NCBI GenBank assembly: GCA_008508345.1
Contig: QNGE01000120.1
Span: 312,968-376,967 of the forward strand
DNA from: Paragonimus westermani
Taxonomy: Eukaryota; Platyhelminthes; Trematoda; Plagiorchiida; Troglotrematidae
DNA: 64,000 nucleotides
Direction: 5' to 3'
This document shows, piece by piece, positions 11,701-23,632 of the stretch (position 1 is the stretch's first letter; each line of letters starts with the position of its first letter). The notes beneath the pieces are model-generated. The model did no database searches, had not been told where the DNA came from, and saw only the letters and a list, made by a program, of their open reading frames with translations. The translations under genes were made by a program, and so were the position numbers.

Positions 11701-14700
11701 AACTCATGAAAGCAAACTGCCGTAGGTTATTTATAAAACCCGCATGCACACGGCGGTGATGCCCATTTAACTGGAATGTATTTAGAGCAAAACAGGCCAG
11801 TGAAACTACGTAATCAGCTTGAAGACAGTAGTTGTTTAATCACTTCTTGTACGGATGTCTCACTGTGTGTTTTTTGTGAATTGCACCAAACCCTCATTTA
11901 TGCCTGACCAGCTTATCTGGTTGAAAAACCCCCTATGGGATGGCTGACTGGTGGATCCGGAATCAGCTTAAAACAAATATGTATAACTATGGTGGAATAC
12001 TCGGACGCTATCCGGGTAGTTTTTGGCGTTGTCCTATTACGTTCCAGTAAAGGTAAAGTCTGGCCTTACTAACAGACCGTTTGGGAGACTACGAGGGGGA
12101 CGGGAGTCCGGGTGTTCAATGAGGGACGGTTACAAGGCCGTAAGTTAAAGCGCAAGAAATACAACCGAACTACACATGTCTTGGCGACATGATTCTATGA
12201 AGATGCGACCAGCGTAGCCGGAAATACGATGGCCATCTCCGCTGGTAGCTACTCAGCGTGTTCATGCCTCATCTTCAACGAGGAAATGAACGGTTTGTCG
12301 TCTTACAGGTAAGCCATTTCGCTCGTACAGTTCTTCTGCCAAAACTCCGCTCTTTTGGCATAACACCCGTTTCTCTATACGAACAACCAGATCATAGGGG
12401 GCCTTTTAACTTATCTGTTATTCTTCCTTATTGAATTGTGTGCTAAAGGTTTGGCTTGATTCTCAGTTCAAATCTATGTATCACACATCTGGTATGTGTT
12501 AAAACGTTCTTCTACATTTAAATACACACTTGCTACATACGTCATTTCTTCCTTCGCTAGCTTATATCTTACTAGCGGAATTTCCGTATTTTCCTTCTCA
12601 AGAGGTGAAGGTTTTCGCCTTCTCAGTAGCCTCCTAGCTGACCAATCAACACTGGCCAGCTGAACCACAAAAGACTCAATCATGTGCCTATTGGTTTCAT
12701 TCCTCTGGGTTCACACTTGACACGGTGTGTGATTGGAACCACAAGTGCTTCATCGCAAGCCACTTGTGGTGATTCCTGTGCACAGGCGTCTTTTGACCTC
12801 AGTCATAGCAACAGGCTACTCCGAAAAGAAATGACGCCGAGCACACCTCCTTCCCCAGATTGCAAAGTTAAGATTACATTACTTTTTATTTAGCATTTTT
12901 CTGCTTGCGATCAGAAAGTCCTAATTACAGAAAATAAAATTTCTTGGATAAGCATGAAATATCACAGAGCCAACATGTGAGACTGTCATTATCTGGTTTC
13001 ATCCCCAGGCGTCTAAGACTGACTACATGCATTCGACTGCTCAGCCCCTCAGTCAATCCAAACATTATCTGGACATATTTGCGTGTACATGGTTGGTATG
13101 TTGAGAAACTGCTAAGCTCCAGATAACCACAAAGAAATACAAAGTTGTTTACAAGTAAGAACGAAATTACCTGAGCACAGCTTTGTGACCCATTTTTGTT
13201 CCAGACGCCTATCCACTGTAATAATCATGTTTTTTCTGTTACGAACAGATTAAATTGACCTCCAACGAACCAAGACTTCTAAGTTGATTTCAGGCGGATT
13301 TGGGCCTTTCAAATTGCAAGACATTTGGAGTATGCCTTAGTTATTAGAACGCGCAAAATACCGACAATTTTTGCAGAATTACAATGACGTAACCGATCAG
13401 TTAAAATCCTGTCCATTTCACAAAACAGGATTGTAGCATTATTGAGAACCCGGTCAGATAGAAAAGATTGCAGAACGTCATCTGATTTTCACAGCGGAGT
13501 CGCAACACAACTTTGCGAATTAAATTCCCAAAGCTATGGAGGTTTAATTAGGTCCGTAAAGTCTCTACTTCTACAGAATAAATTGGTGAACGCTTTTCTT
13601 CTTAACCGCAACACGTACAAGCGTCATAATGCTCGGTTTTCGGCATTTGACGTGTACGTTCTTGTAGAAGTGAATTATCTTGGAATTACTAAGTTCTATC
13701 AGGAATTTAATCGCAAAGCACCTTCGCTCATTTTCAAACCATGTAAGTGCCTCAAAAACAAAATTTTAAACCTCATATATGGTTTTTAACGAAGTGTAAA
13801 ATCCCTTCAGCCATCAACGATAGGAGTATTGAACAAGGTTAGAGGATAAAAAACGATTTCAGAAGCCAAAATGAAAAACAAGGCGTAATTACTTGTTTGC
13901 AATGAAAACAATTAAAAATACGACTTCCAAAATATGCTAGTGTGAAATGCGGAATGAAAGCTTTGGCAAGACTAATATCTCTATGGTTCGCCCATCGTCA
14001 CTTACATAGCAAACATATTCTTACCTCACGGTAGTACCTTTCACCTTTCGTGGCTCTTTAGTTCGTCAAATCAGTTCTTGCTGATCCGTTCGATCTCTAT
14101 TAAACTCCATAAATGGAGTGTCATATGTTATCCACAGACTTCAGTCAGTCGTTCCTAGATTACGTCACATATGTGGAGCACCAGTTAGCATATCATACCA
14201 TTGTACATGTTCGCATGCAGCCGTTGAGTAGGCGCAAAAAAGAATAGAATACCTTCTGTGCAAACTGTTCTATTAACCTTCTAACTTGTCTCCGAATGTC
14301 TCACGAAGGGTATGAAACACGTTTGACTCGTCCATCCTAATGAACAAAATACACGTTTTCCAAAACTTTGTTTCCGTTTGATTTATAGCTTGTTCCCACC
14401 CTTGTTAATGTGAATGGATGCAGTACACCTCGAATTGCCAGATTGCACCGGCTATGACCGCACGGGTTCCAAATGGCGTTTGCAATGCTTTTCGATACTC
14501 ACTGTCAAACCGAAACTACACGACCGTTTTTGTTCTTGTCTGGAATGATCAGATCAAGATAGTCTGAAAGAAGGATCGAACAGGCAATCCTGTTTCTGTT
14601 TGTTTTCAGTGAGCAAACAGCTGCACACGTTACAAACCTGAGCGTGATTTTTAAATAATAATTTACTCCTGGTTGCTCCCTTGCGTGCAAGAAACTGAAA

Positions 14701-17160
14701 CAGTACGAATTTTTTCGTGCAACGAGATTTATTATCTATTTGTAATAAGGGAGTTTTTAATTGGGTTCCTGCTTACTAGCTGCCTTCCGGATTCGTTCGA
14801 GAATCCCATGGCTCTCAGTGTGGTTACGTCTGTCCACTAAATTTAACTAGATAACTTTTGATCCCACGGTACAACTCGGTGAAGCAACTTTGAACAGCAC
14901 ACATGAACACTATCGCCGGGTCGAATCCAGCACTGATTGACGCATCGCTGATAAATTTCTCCAAATGTTACCATAGCCCACGAGCAATAAATATTGTCGT
15001 AGCCCAAAGAGCACACCGCAATCACAAAGTGACATTTGTTTTAAATCCCCCATGACATTCTCCGTTGACTGGTTGTCATTTTCACCGAAAGACAATCCAG
15101 CAACCCTCTTTCGTGATTTTTTCATTATTGTGTTTGAATCACGAAATGGAGGCTCACTGTTAAAAAAGGTTTTCGGTCAGTGCTACCAAAGTGCAATGCG
15201 AAGACGTGCTTACTTCTGCATGTTACCGACTTACACTGCTGAAGTAACCTGGTGAATTTAATGTGTATTTAACGGTGGTTTATCTTCAGGGTAACCAAGG
15301 AAACATGCTAAATCAATCGCACACCAAATGAGTGCACTGCACGCACACTTATAAAACCTGAGGCAAACCCTTGTATAAAGTCCTGGGAAGCTAACTATCT
15401 CAGATTACGTGCAGTCCCTAACAGAGGTTCCAGTCAGAGCTTTCTCAGCAGCCTTCACTAGTATGTTAATGTTCATCATTTCAGATGGTTCATGGACGTG
15501 TGAATTCCGTCACTTAATGCTCTGGCTACACAAAACTGCATAAATTATGTAGTGACGATCGATCAACGTTGAAGTAGCTAATCGGAAGCCTATCGATTGT
15601 AGCTGACAGACTGCGAGTTAACTGACTTCCGTGGACACTATGCAACCCGACCCCAGTTCAGCCAGAATCAGTCCGTACATACCGGTTAATGCATGCAATT
15701 TTGCAGAGATTAACACCTATCTCTACGCTTATAAATCTACCTAGTCCGCTGGACACAATATTTTCTAGCAGTATTTTTGTCTTCGGAAAGTTATTGGATA
15801 CACCACGCCGAGAAAAATTTATTACTGTCGAGTAGTCAGTAACTGAACTCGCGGATTTACTGTTATTTTTTCCTATTCGAATTTAACTTTAATTTTACTT
15901 TGCACATTAATAGTAGATGAATGGAAAGGACGATTGTGGGGAGCATGAACTAAATGTCCATTTGACGTTTACATTCAATGATGGAGTTAATAAAATGCTA
16001 AACGATGAATATTTTTAAAACGACTTGTTAGAACACGAATGGTTTGATGAAATTCCTTTAACAACGGGCGATAAACTTAATCCCAAAGATGGCACGCTTG
16101 ATACAACTCAGTCACTCTTCATCTAGTTCTATGGTTGCTGTTCTGTATTCCGCATATACAAACAGCACTAATTACGGTTCGTTAGCTTTTCCTGCTTGTA
16201 CCGCATAACCCCCGATTTGTCATCGCCCCAGATCAACACAGAACGCCTGCTGGTGAATCTAGAAACTACTGACTGTGACTAACACATATGCTGTAAATAA
16301 TTGCTGCGCGTTTCCTAGCATGTTTAGCCATCACTCCACTCACCCTAAATCGTGGGCTGACATTAACTGTGAAACAGGCGGAACCGTGCAGTACAGTGGT
16401 ATACTGTATTTGTCCGTATGTCTGAATTTGAATCATTTTGTCTGACCATCTTTATTGTAAAGAAACCCAAGAGAATTTAGCTGTCCGTTGTCAGTAGGAC
16501 CCGCTCATGATTTGGAATTCATAATTTGTGCTGTGTGCTCAAGACTTAGTCGATTCGCACCAGTACGGACTTCGTTACATCCGTCGACATGGCGAGAAAT
16601 AAATCAAGTGAACCAAACCTATCTAAGCGGATGTACCAGGTGTCTACTTGTTAACTGAAAACACCAAAAAGTGTGCTAGTATAGCATCTGTCTTAATCTA
16701 TCCATAAATGAAAGCTGTCGAGAACGAATGTAAACCAATCCGGTAAGCCTTTGACTAATGTCTAATAGTCATTTGTATGATCCGATTGGCATAGCCAGAT
16801 TATTAGATTTTTTTAGTGAAATGTATAACCCAACTTTTCCGAAAATAAAACACCCAAGGAACATTTCCATAAAGTCAGTTTTATTTAAAGACTCTGTTCC
16901 AAAAATTCTACATTTATTGATGAAAACGATGGTGGTGTTGACAGTAATATTGGAATCGTTGAGGTCGACCTGTGATGATTACAGTGATTAAAGAATTCTG
17001 GAGGCTGCTGATCAGCAGGTGATATCGGTCTGACACTACCTACGATTCTCAGTTTTTGAAATAGAGTATTGTGGTACAGAAATCATTTTCCATGTATATC
17101 TTACTGTACGAAACAGGATTCATTTGATACAGAATGAAAGTTCATGCTGCGCAATAACTT
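8722..17160. other. Long stretch without recognisable genes
   Basis: Open frames such as 9,944-10,249 (+, 101 codons), 13,442-13,789 (+, 115 codons) and 15,052-15,255 (+) carry no motif I know and have no clear splice context. Around 12,060-12,310 the sequence turns more G+C-rich and has the look of an untranslated end of a retroelement, but I could not classify it. Confidence 0.4.
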
Positions 17161-17164
17161 AACG

Positions 17165-17500
17165 TGCATAGAAGATGTAATGGGAAAGGCTGGAATTCGA
17201 ATATTGGTTCACAGTGTGGCGATCATGCGGACTGTCAGTAATACCAGGCAGGCCATTAAATAAAGGTCCTCTAAGTTAGAGGTTGGGATAAGGTTGGCAT
17301 GTTCTTTAGAAAAAAGTATCAGTTTTAGAAAATCGCCACCCACCCGCTCCCTTGCGATAAAAGCTTTTGAGATAATGGCTTTGGTAGAGGACACTGCTCG
17401 TTCTTCCTTACAAGTTTGGATGTCCTGGCAGTATCTCAGCCTGCACAGAACCATGAATAACGAAAACACCATTCTGCAGGTAGACACCAGAGTCAGTTTT
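17165..17500 (-). repeat. Unclassified dispersed repeat, copy 1
   Basis: Read on the minus strand, blocks such as TTATTCATGG, GCGGGTGGGTGGCGATTTTC and a later CTTTATTTAATGGCCTGCC align in order with 42,450-42,120 (ATTCATGG, GTGGGTGGGTAGTAATAT, CTCAATCTACTGGCAAGCC). Spacing is similar and I estimate about 60% identity. It holds a 92-codon open frame that looks incidental. The family class is unknown. Confidence 0.5.
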
Positions 17501-17519
17501 CCTCACCAAACTTTCTGAT

Positions 17520-20270
17520 CTCTGCGGGATGCGTGGTCATGTTGTAGCAACAAGCCGGTCAATAAATCGATTATTTATTACCCTGTTTGCACGTTCTCGC
17601 AGCACCTGTAGGCTTGCGTCTAAGGACCCGAATTGAAGTCCATAACGCAGTAACATGTATTTCTATGCGTTTTGAGCACCTTTCCATTTGGCTGAATTTT
17701 TCTGCAGTAGATGTCTGTTTACTGTTCTTTGCCTGTTCATCCGATTTTGTTCAGTGTGTGGTTCCATCTTGCAGTGATCCACACGTCCTGAGTTTCGACA
17801 CTCGACCGTAATTAGGCAATCCACCTTTTGTCGAAATAATCGCCTCCTTGATTTGGTAACCCACCACTACACAGCCATGTACAGGCCATTAACATAGGCA
17901 TGTTGATATAATGTGTTTAGGGCTACCTCGCTCAATGTCTCGACCCAGATGTCACTACTAAAATTTATCTGAACAGATTTCGCTATATAATCAGAAGACA
18001 GACACAACTTGTTCATCGTTCACTCACGTCGTGGTAACTTTCAGCGACCGATAATTTTGTAGTATCATTGCTACCAGCAAAACACTTCCGATAACGAACA
18101 CCATTTTAAGTGAGCTCTCGAAACTGCAAGTAATTAGTCATCAACCTTTTATTGTGACAGTTGAAGATATCCTAAAGATAGCTGTCATTTTCTGGACCAG
18201 ATACAGCTGGCCAAAATTTCATGCTGTTAGCCTACAACAATGACAGTTATTTAACAGTATTATGTAAGACAACGTAAATAGGACTAGCGAAGCATGATCT
18301 GGGGTAAACCAATGTGCTGTCCGACATTCAGGCAGACAATTCCCCAGAGAGATATTTCAATAGCCACTTATGTGAAATTTTCACGGTAGAAGGAAGTGAA
18401 CAACCTCATCAGAGGTTTTATGAAAACTTTGAGTGCACTGAACGGAGCATCGGAAATATTTGACCGTTTTCTGACACGGGCATCCCCTTTAGACACAATA
18501 CTACGTTCTACAAGGAAGAATCCACGTTTTTTCATCAAAACCAAAAGAAATTATCAAGTGAAGCGTCATTCACTGGAAACGCTGTCAGTTAGCGACCTAC
18601 CGGATTATCTTTGAGCCTACCCATAAAGAGAGGTGTAAATGTGAAGTCGCGTTGTTCCAACAACTCGGTAACTTAAGTGCCAGCTTTAAAAACGTGTGTG
18701 TGATGTTCAACTTCTACGGAAATCATACCAGTAAAAAAGTGTAACCGAGGCGCGCGTAACCACACCAATTTTAAACAGCAGATCTGAATGTGTGCAGAAC
18801 GCTTTCTTGGTGAGAACTGAAATAATTCAACACAGGTCGGCTTCTGATTAGGTTCATATGCAAATTGCGCACCACTTTATCAACCGCATCTTTTGAATCC
18901 GGATAACTACTGGACTGGCTTTTACGTACCAATTTTAGTATGTATCCTAACAAGATTTAAACCCCTGTTCACGTGCTACTGAAGACACTATAATAATCAC
19001 CAAAACAGAGGCCTCACCCTAAGCACGACCAACCTATCAAGTTTGACTTTTCTGCCATTACAGTTTGTTAGTAATGTCCGAGCGCTCTGATTTACGATAT
19101 GAACTGTCTTGTTTGCCCCGTTAATCAACATCTAATAAAGATTTATTAATAAGGTCGCTGTGAAAAAAATGCCTTTGATATTAGTGAGTAGTTGAAGAAC
19201 CAGTGTTTAACATACAGTGCCCCACCACAAAAACCCTCAACGTAAAGCCCATCCATAGTTGCACTTTTAACACGAACGGCACAATCCCTATTGTGATCTT
19301 ACAGCTATGAGAGAGATCTGGCCCAAAAGCAGCAAGAAACAGCCATTTCTCTCCTACACTTCAAGATGCCCCTGCACGCAACACTTCACTCTAAGCCATA
19401 ACAAATGTCGGTTATTGTCAGTGCGCCTATTTTATCAACATCCGCTCCCAGCCCATTCTTTTCAAATATTCCTCAGTCTATTCGCTAATCCTTCAGGCAG
19501 TACTGTCCTTGTTTCAGTGGTTAAAAGTAATGACAAGTTTGTTTTAGGTACTCAGGAGTTGGCGGCAGAAGTATCCATTCATTAGCTGTTCTTAAATTAT
19601 TAACTGCGACAGTCTACAAAAGGAGCTAAAAGGGGTGACACTGGACCAGTTTTATGCAATCGAAAAAGTTGCAGTGAATGCTAGATGAACGTGAAACTAG
19701 GTTTTTCGTTCCTCACCCCTCACAAGTACAAGGAATATCAGAGTTCGTTAATTTCATCATGGAATAGAAGTCTGTTGGTGCAGAGCATCGGCATTTCTCT
19801 GAAGAGATATACAAAACCGTTTGTTCATATAACGTAAGATTCTTACAAATAACGTGCAATTTCAACAAGCTATTACGGCTACCAACCACCAAAGTGGACA
19901 TAGACACAATTAAGGCTCGGTGTTGGTGAGGGCACTGTTTCTGGGTCATGAAAAACCAGATGGAATATAACTACCTACGTCTCAGTCGGGAGAGTCAGTT
20001 GATGTCAAAGCTGGAGTGGCTGAACAAAGTTTCCTATCCACACAGAATTAGGTAACGTGAACGGATAGCGGTGGCCTCGGAAATGACAAACTTTTACTGG
20101 TGAACGAATTTGGGACAAAACAGCTGGAAGACAAAAAACGGTAGGTGCAAGTATTTCGTGTCGGTTCCTCAGTACCGAATTCACGATAATGTGAATCAGA
20201 TTCTTTTATACTAAACATTTGAGGGGTTGAAATTCAGTCAGCGGGTTAAGATAGATCACTAAGCCTAGAG
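17520..20270. other. No gene recognised
   Basis: Short open frames only (17,587-17,811; 19,307-19,585). No motif or repeat recognised. Confidence 0.4.
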
Positions 20271-20280
20271 AAGGATGCGG

Positions 20281-21744
20281 TTCGTGAACAGTTGTTTCTA
20301 ACCACATAATGCTGGCTTCAGGCAATTGATTGTGACCACTTAAGCAAGCCGCAGAAATCCTGGATTGAAATTATGTGGCAAGATTATGATTGCACAGGCT
20401 GGACCGATGGCGTGAACAGTGGTTAAGATGTGTCTATCGGCTGATAAAACAGGGTGTTTGCTTGTTTCAGCAACATTGCGGTTTTATGGTAACACTAACT
20501 TTTGCATCCGTTAAGGCAGGTATTGTTTCATTCTGGAGATCAAGCATCTCTCGATTCTGCTTATGTATCTTTCACCGTAGTTATACGTAAATTGGTATAC
20601 ACAGTGTGAGGTGGCACCCATAAGCTGATCTTCTTTGATTGAAGGCAGTGGTAGCTTCTGGGTCCGACAGAATACCCGGAGTTCAGCAGCAGTAAACGCT
20701 CGTTTGAATGAATTTTCCTAATTGTTGTGTCATTGGCCGCTCGATGTAACCACTCTTAAACGGCAGCTCTATGCAGACCCTTATTTCTCCTACAGTGATC
20801 ATCCAGTCGGATGGTGCTTTCTGTCTACGATACCTATCAACAAACCTTCTGGATTAACCAGTTGACTGTAGGACGGAAATAATCGGGACTTGTTCTTCCA
20901 CAGGACAGTCGTAAGCATAAATTCGTCCTGCACGTGTGAACAGCGTGTTTACTGGTGCTCGTTCATTCTGAGCCGGTATGAAGCTGTTGAAGTTTAAGTA
21001 CTGGCCGGACCACGTGGATTTCCTATGGATAGCTCTTCTAGTCGAGCAATCTTTCTGACAACTTATGTTTGTCTAGAAAGTACAGCGTATTGTTGGCCTC
21101 AAATGCACACGTAACGTTCAGATTAGTGTGACAATTATTTAGGCGCTGCACCATGTTGTTTAACACCCGTTTGCATTGACCAAATATTAATGTGTCGTCG
21201 TCGCAACGCTTGCAATATAACAAGCTCACTGAATTCTCGGCGAAAAAGTCTGCCAAGATGGGATTCAGCAGACTTCCCATGGTTGTTCCATCGGTTTGAC
21301 AGTAGAAGCGCTCGAGAAGACAAAACCGACATTCTAATTGTTCAGCAGCAAACTTCCCTTCAGCTTATCGGCCAGGCATGGCAAAACAACGTAATTTGCT
21401 TCAGCAAGCTCAAAAATCTAATCAGTCGCTCCATGTAAATGGACACTTGTGAACAGGGACCAAGTGTCTACAGAGCATATCAGTTCATTTGCAAGGTTAA
21501 GTTTGTTTGAATCATCGAATAATTGAAAAGGGTCTCTGATGTAATGCGCCTAAAACTTTTGTTTCAGTGGAGTAAGGATAACGACTAGCCAGCACACCAA
21601 CTTATGGTGTAGGAAGATTGTCCTTACCGAAACCGACCTAAGCGGTTTCCCAGAATTATGCGTCTTCAGCATGTCATAGGGGCCGGGTATCGGCGGTCCA
21701 AACGACTTAACAGATTTAAGGGTTGCTTCACCAATAATCCGCAA
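20281..21744 (-). mobile_element. Penelope-like element, degenerate RT and GIY-YIG (second family)
   Basis: In minus-strand order: a pre-palm region (KTHNSGKPLRSVSV, KLVCWLVVILTPLKQKF, 21,744-21,550); the palm (MGSLLNPILADFF, then CDDDTLIFGQCKR where YVDDTLVF is usual, LNNCHTNLNVTCAFEANNTL, FLDKHKLS, 21,280-21,038); the thumb (STWSGQYLNFNSFIP, LFTRAGRIY); a GIY-YIG end (SHCVYQFTYNYGERYIS, RIERCLISRMKQYLP, about 20,640-20,515); and a C-terminal scrap (INCLKPALC, about 20,300). Frameshifts and stops are frequent. It lies downstream of DRC3 on the same strand. Confidence 0.82.
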
Positions 21745-21899
21745 CTGGAAGAGAGGTTGCAGATGTTGTCCTATGCGGGCTTTTATTTTGATGACATTGT
21801 CCAGTGTCTATTTGTCATCTTAGACAAAGATACCTATGTGCAGATGTCAACAGTGAATGATCAAATGAAGTTCCAACGAGTCACATTCTAACCGTTGTT

Positions 21900-22880
21900 T
21901 TAGACTTCTGAGGGGAACCAATTGTTTCGAATGAATATTGATCACTTTCGTGAAACTCTTCAAAGAAAGTTCAATGATCGTCTTGTGGTTAACTGATGGT
22001 TTCGATCATAACAGCAGTCGCGATTCATTTTTTCCATCAACCGCGATACATGCTGGATAATATTCTCTGATTCTTCTACACAAATCCCGTCTCGTCCTTT
22101 CCTAGTATTCACCTGGACAACCGCAACCGAACGAGTTAGTTACAATAGGCGAACTGTGCATTGACATTTTATCCTTCATAATTAAAGCGATCAGTGAAGT
22201 ACCGGTGGACAGAATAATCGCTGTGGTTGAAGTGAAAACTCCCGCAAATTGATAAACGAAACCATGTGCTGATAGTGTTTGGGGGCTAACCTGATTCACG
22301 TGTTTCCAACTTGAGACCTTGTTAACGGACTATGTCCACAAAACGACACAAATGTCTAACAAGTGTCCTGAAAATCCTTCTCACAGACTAGCATCAATGT
22401 AGGTACACTACTAAACTTGTGTGGCTACGAAACGAGTGTAAAACTGACTTCGCGTTCTTGTGTCGTATCGCTACGGCGTAATTCATTCCACCGCTGTGAA
22501 TCGCCACACTGTGTCTGGGGAACGATCTCGATTTAAGTTCTCGCGTAGTGGTCCACTTATTTGTGCAGACCACCGGTTCCAACTTGAACGTGATGGAATC
22601 ACCACACCCTTATCAGTATTGCCAAAGAGATGGCATTTTGTAACAATGGATCAACCAACTAACCTGGAGGTCCACTACACGGTGTGCATCGGAAGTGTCA
22701 AGTCAAGCATAGAGATGCCCAATAACTTGGACTTGGTTAGTGTTAGCTGTCTTCAAAAGCGGTGCATAACGCAATTTAGACGCTGCGTAACTTTCAACTG
22801 TTTCTATGAGACCTTGAGATAACTGGACAAAAACATGTATGTTCATATAGGATCTAATTATTTAACACGAAATTAACAGG
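21900..22880. other. Unassigned interval with one 120-codon open frame
   Basis: A plus-strand open frame at 22,460-22,822 has Cys-containing, mildly basic sequence with no motif I recognise. No splice evidence was judged. The rest shows nothing. Confidence 0.3.
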
Positions 22881-22882
22881 AT

Positions 22883-22888
22883 TTTATT
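22883..22888 (-). terminator. Possible DRC3 polyadenylation signal
   Basis: AATAAA on the minus strand, about 500 bases after the DRC3 stop and the first exact hexamer I see downstream of it. Nothing else supports it. Confidence 0.3.
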
Positions 22889-23386
22889 GCTCATAAGCAT
22901 ATCGCAGCGAAATGATCGGGACGGAAATATCCAACAAAATCAGTGCACCTGACACTTGTCAATCAACAGCAGCTTGCAAACAGTACAAAACAGGATCAGC
23001 ACTTTTCGCGGTGAGTCAATAAGGCGTGAATTCTGTGGATGCCGAACGTGGATCTTCATAATTTTGTCTACAACAGAGGGCCAGAACATGCTTTAACCCA
23101 AAAAACTTGCCAAGTAGCGATCCACACTAAATGAGGAATGGAATTCGCCTAATAAACCGCGTTCCTCTGTAACTTCTGCATTCATTGAATGCATGCGTTT
23201 TATCCCCCGCCCTCCGTAAAACTCAGCCTGACCTCTGAACCATGCAAATGTCAGCCCAGAAGACAAATTACATGAAGATAACTCCAAAATTTCAGCTGTT
23301 ATGTAATTGCTTGCTGATACTGATATATGTTGCCAACGTTCACGTTAAGTTTCGTGGGCCCATTGTAAGTACGTAAGTCGTGAGTG

Positions 23387-23632
23387 TTAGATCACTCCCA
23401 GATCGTAAGAGTCCAGTTCGATGCGTTGATTGTCCACAAACAAATTGATCTCAGTTACACGGTTTAAGTGTCTCTGAAACACTTCTTCTTGGTGTAGGCT
23501 GGCGATTAACCGATCACACCACTCTCGAGCACGCTTGAACATAGACTCTTCACAACGGTCAATTCGAGTGGATTGCTTTTCTTTGGACAAAGCAAGACAA
23601 TTTGCCATGGTCTCTCTGTCAGGAAACAATAG
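23387..23632 (-). CDS. DRC3: DRC3 terminal coding exon
   Basis: Eighty-one codons plus TAA. The acceptor ctttatccatcctgttcag is pyrimidine-rich, and the phase is 0. The reading starts LLFPDRETMANCLALSKE, passes through RAREWCDRLIASLHQEEVFQ and VTEINLFVDNQRIELDSYDL, and stops. This matches the DRC3 C-terminus (LFVDKDT.., W..RL.D.IH.DE.., V.EIN.Y.D..Q.ELD). Confidence 0.93.
   Translation of the reverse strand, partial: LLFPDRETMANCLALSKEKQSTRIDRCEESMFKRAREWCDRLIASLHQEEVFQRHLNRVTEINLFVDNQRIELDSYDLGVI

Noticed and set aside
12060..12310. G+C-richer segment as a retroelement 3' end
   Set aside because: It looks retroelement-like, but I could not align it with any element in the window or read a known domain in it.
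14910..15125. Minus-strand frame with GYGNIWRN, resembling the first transmembrane motif of SLC6 transporters
   Set aside because: Only a few residues match; the expected surrounding residues and downstream helices are absent in all frames.
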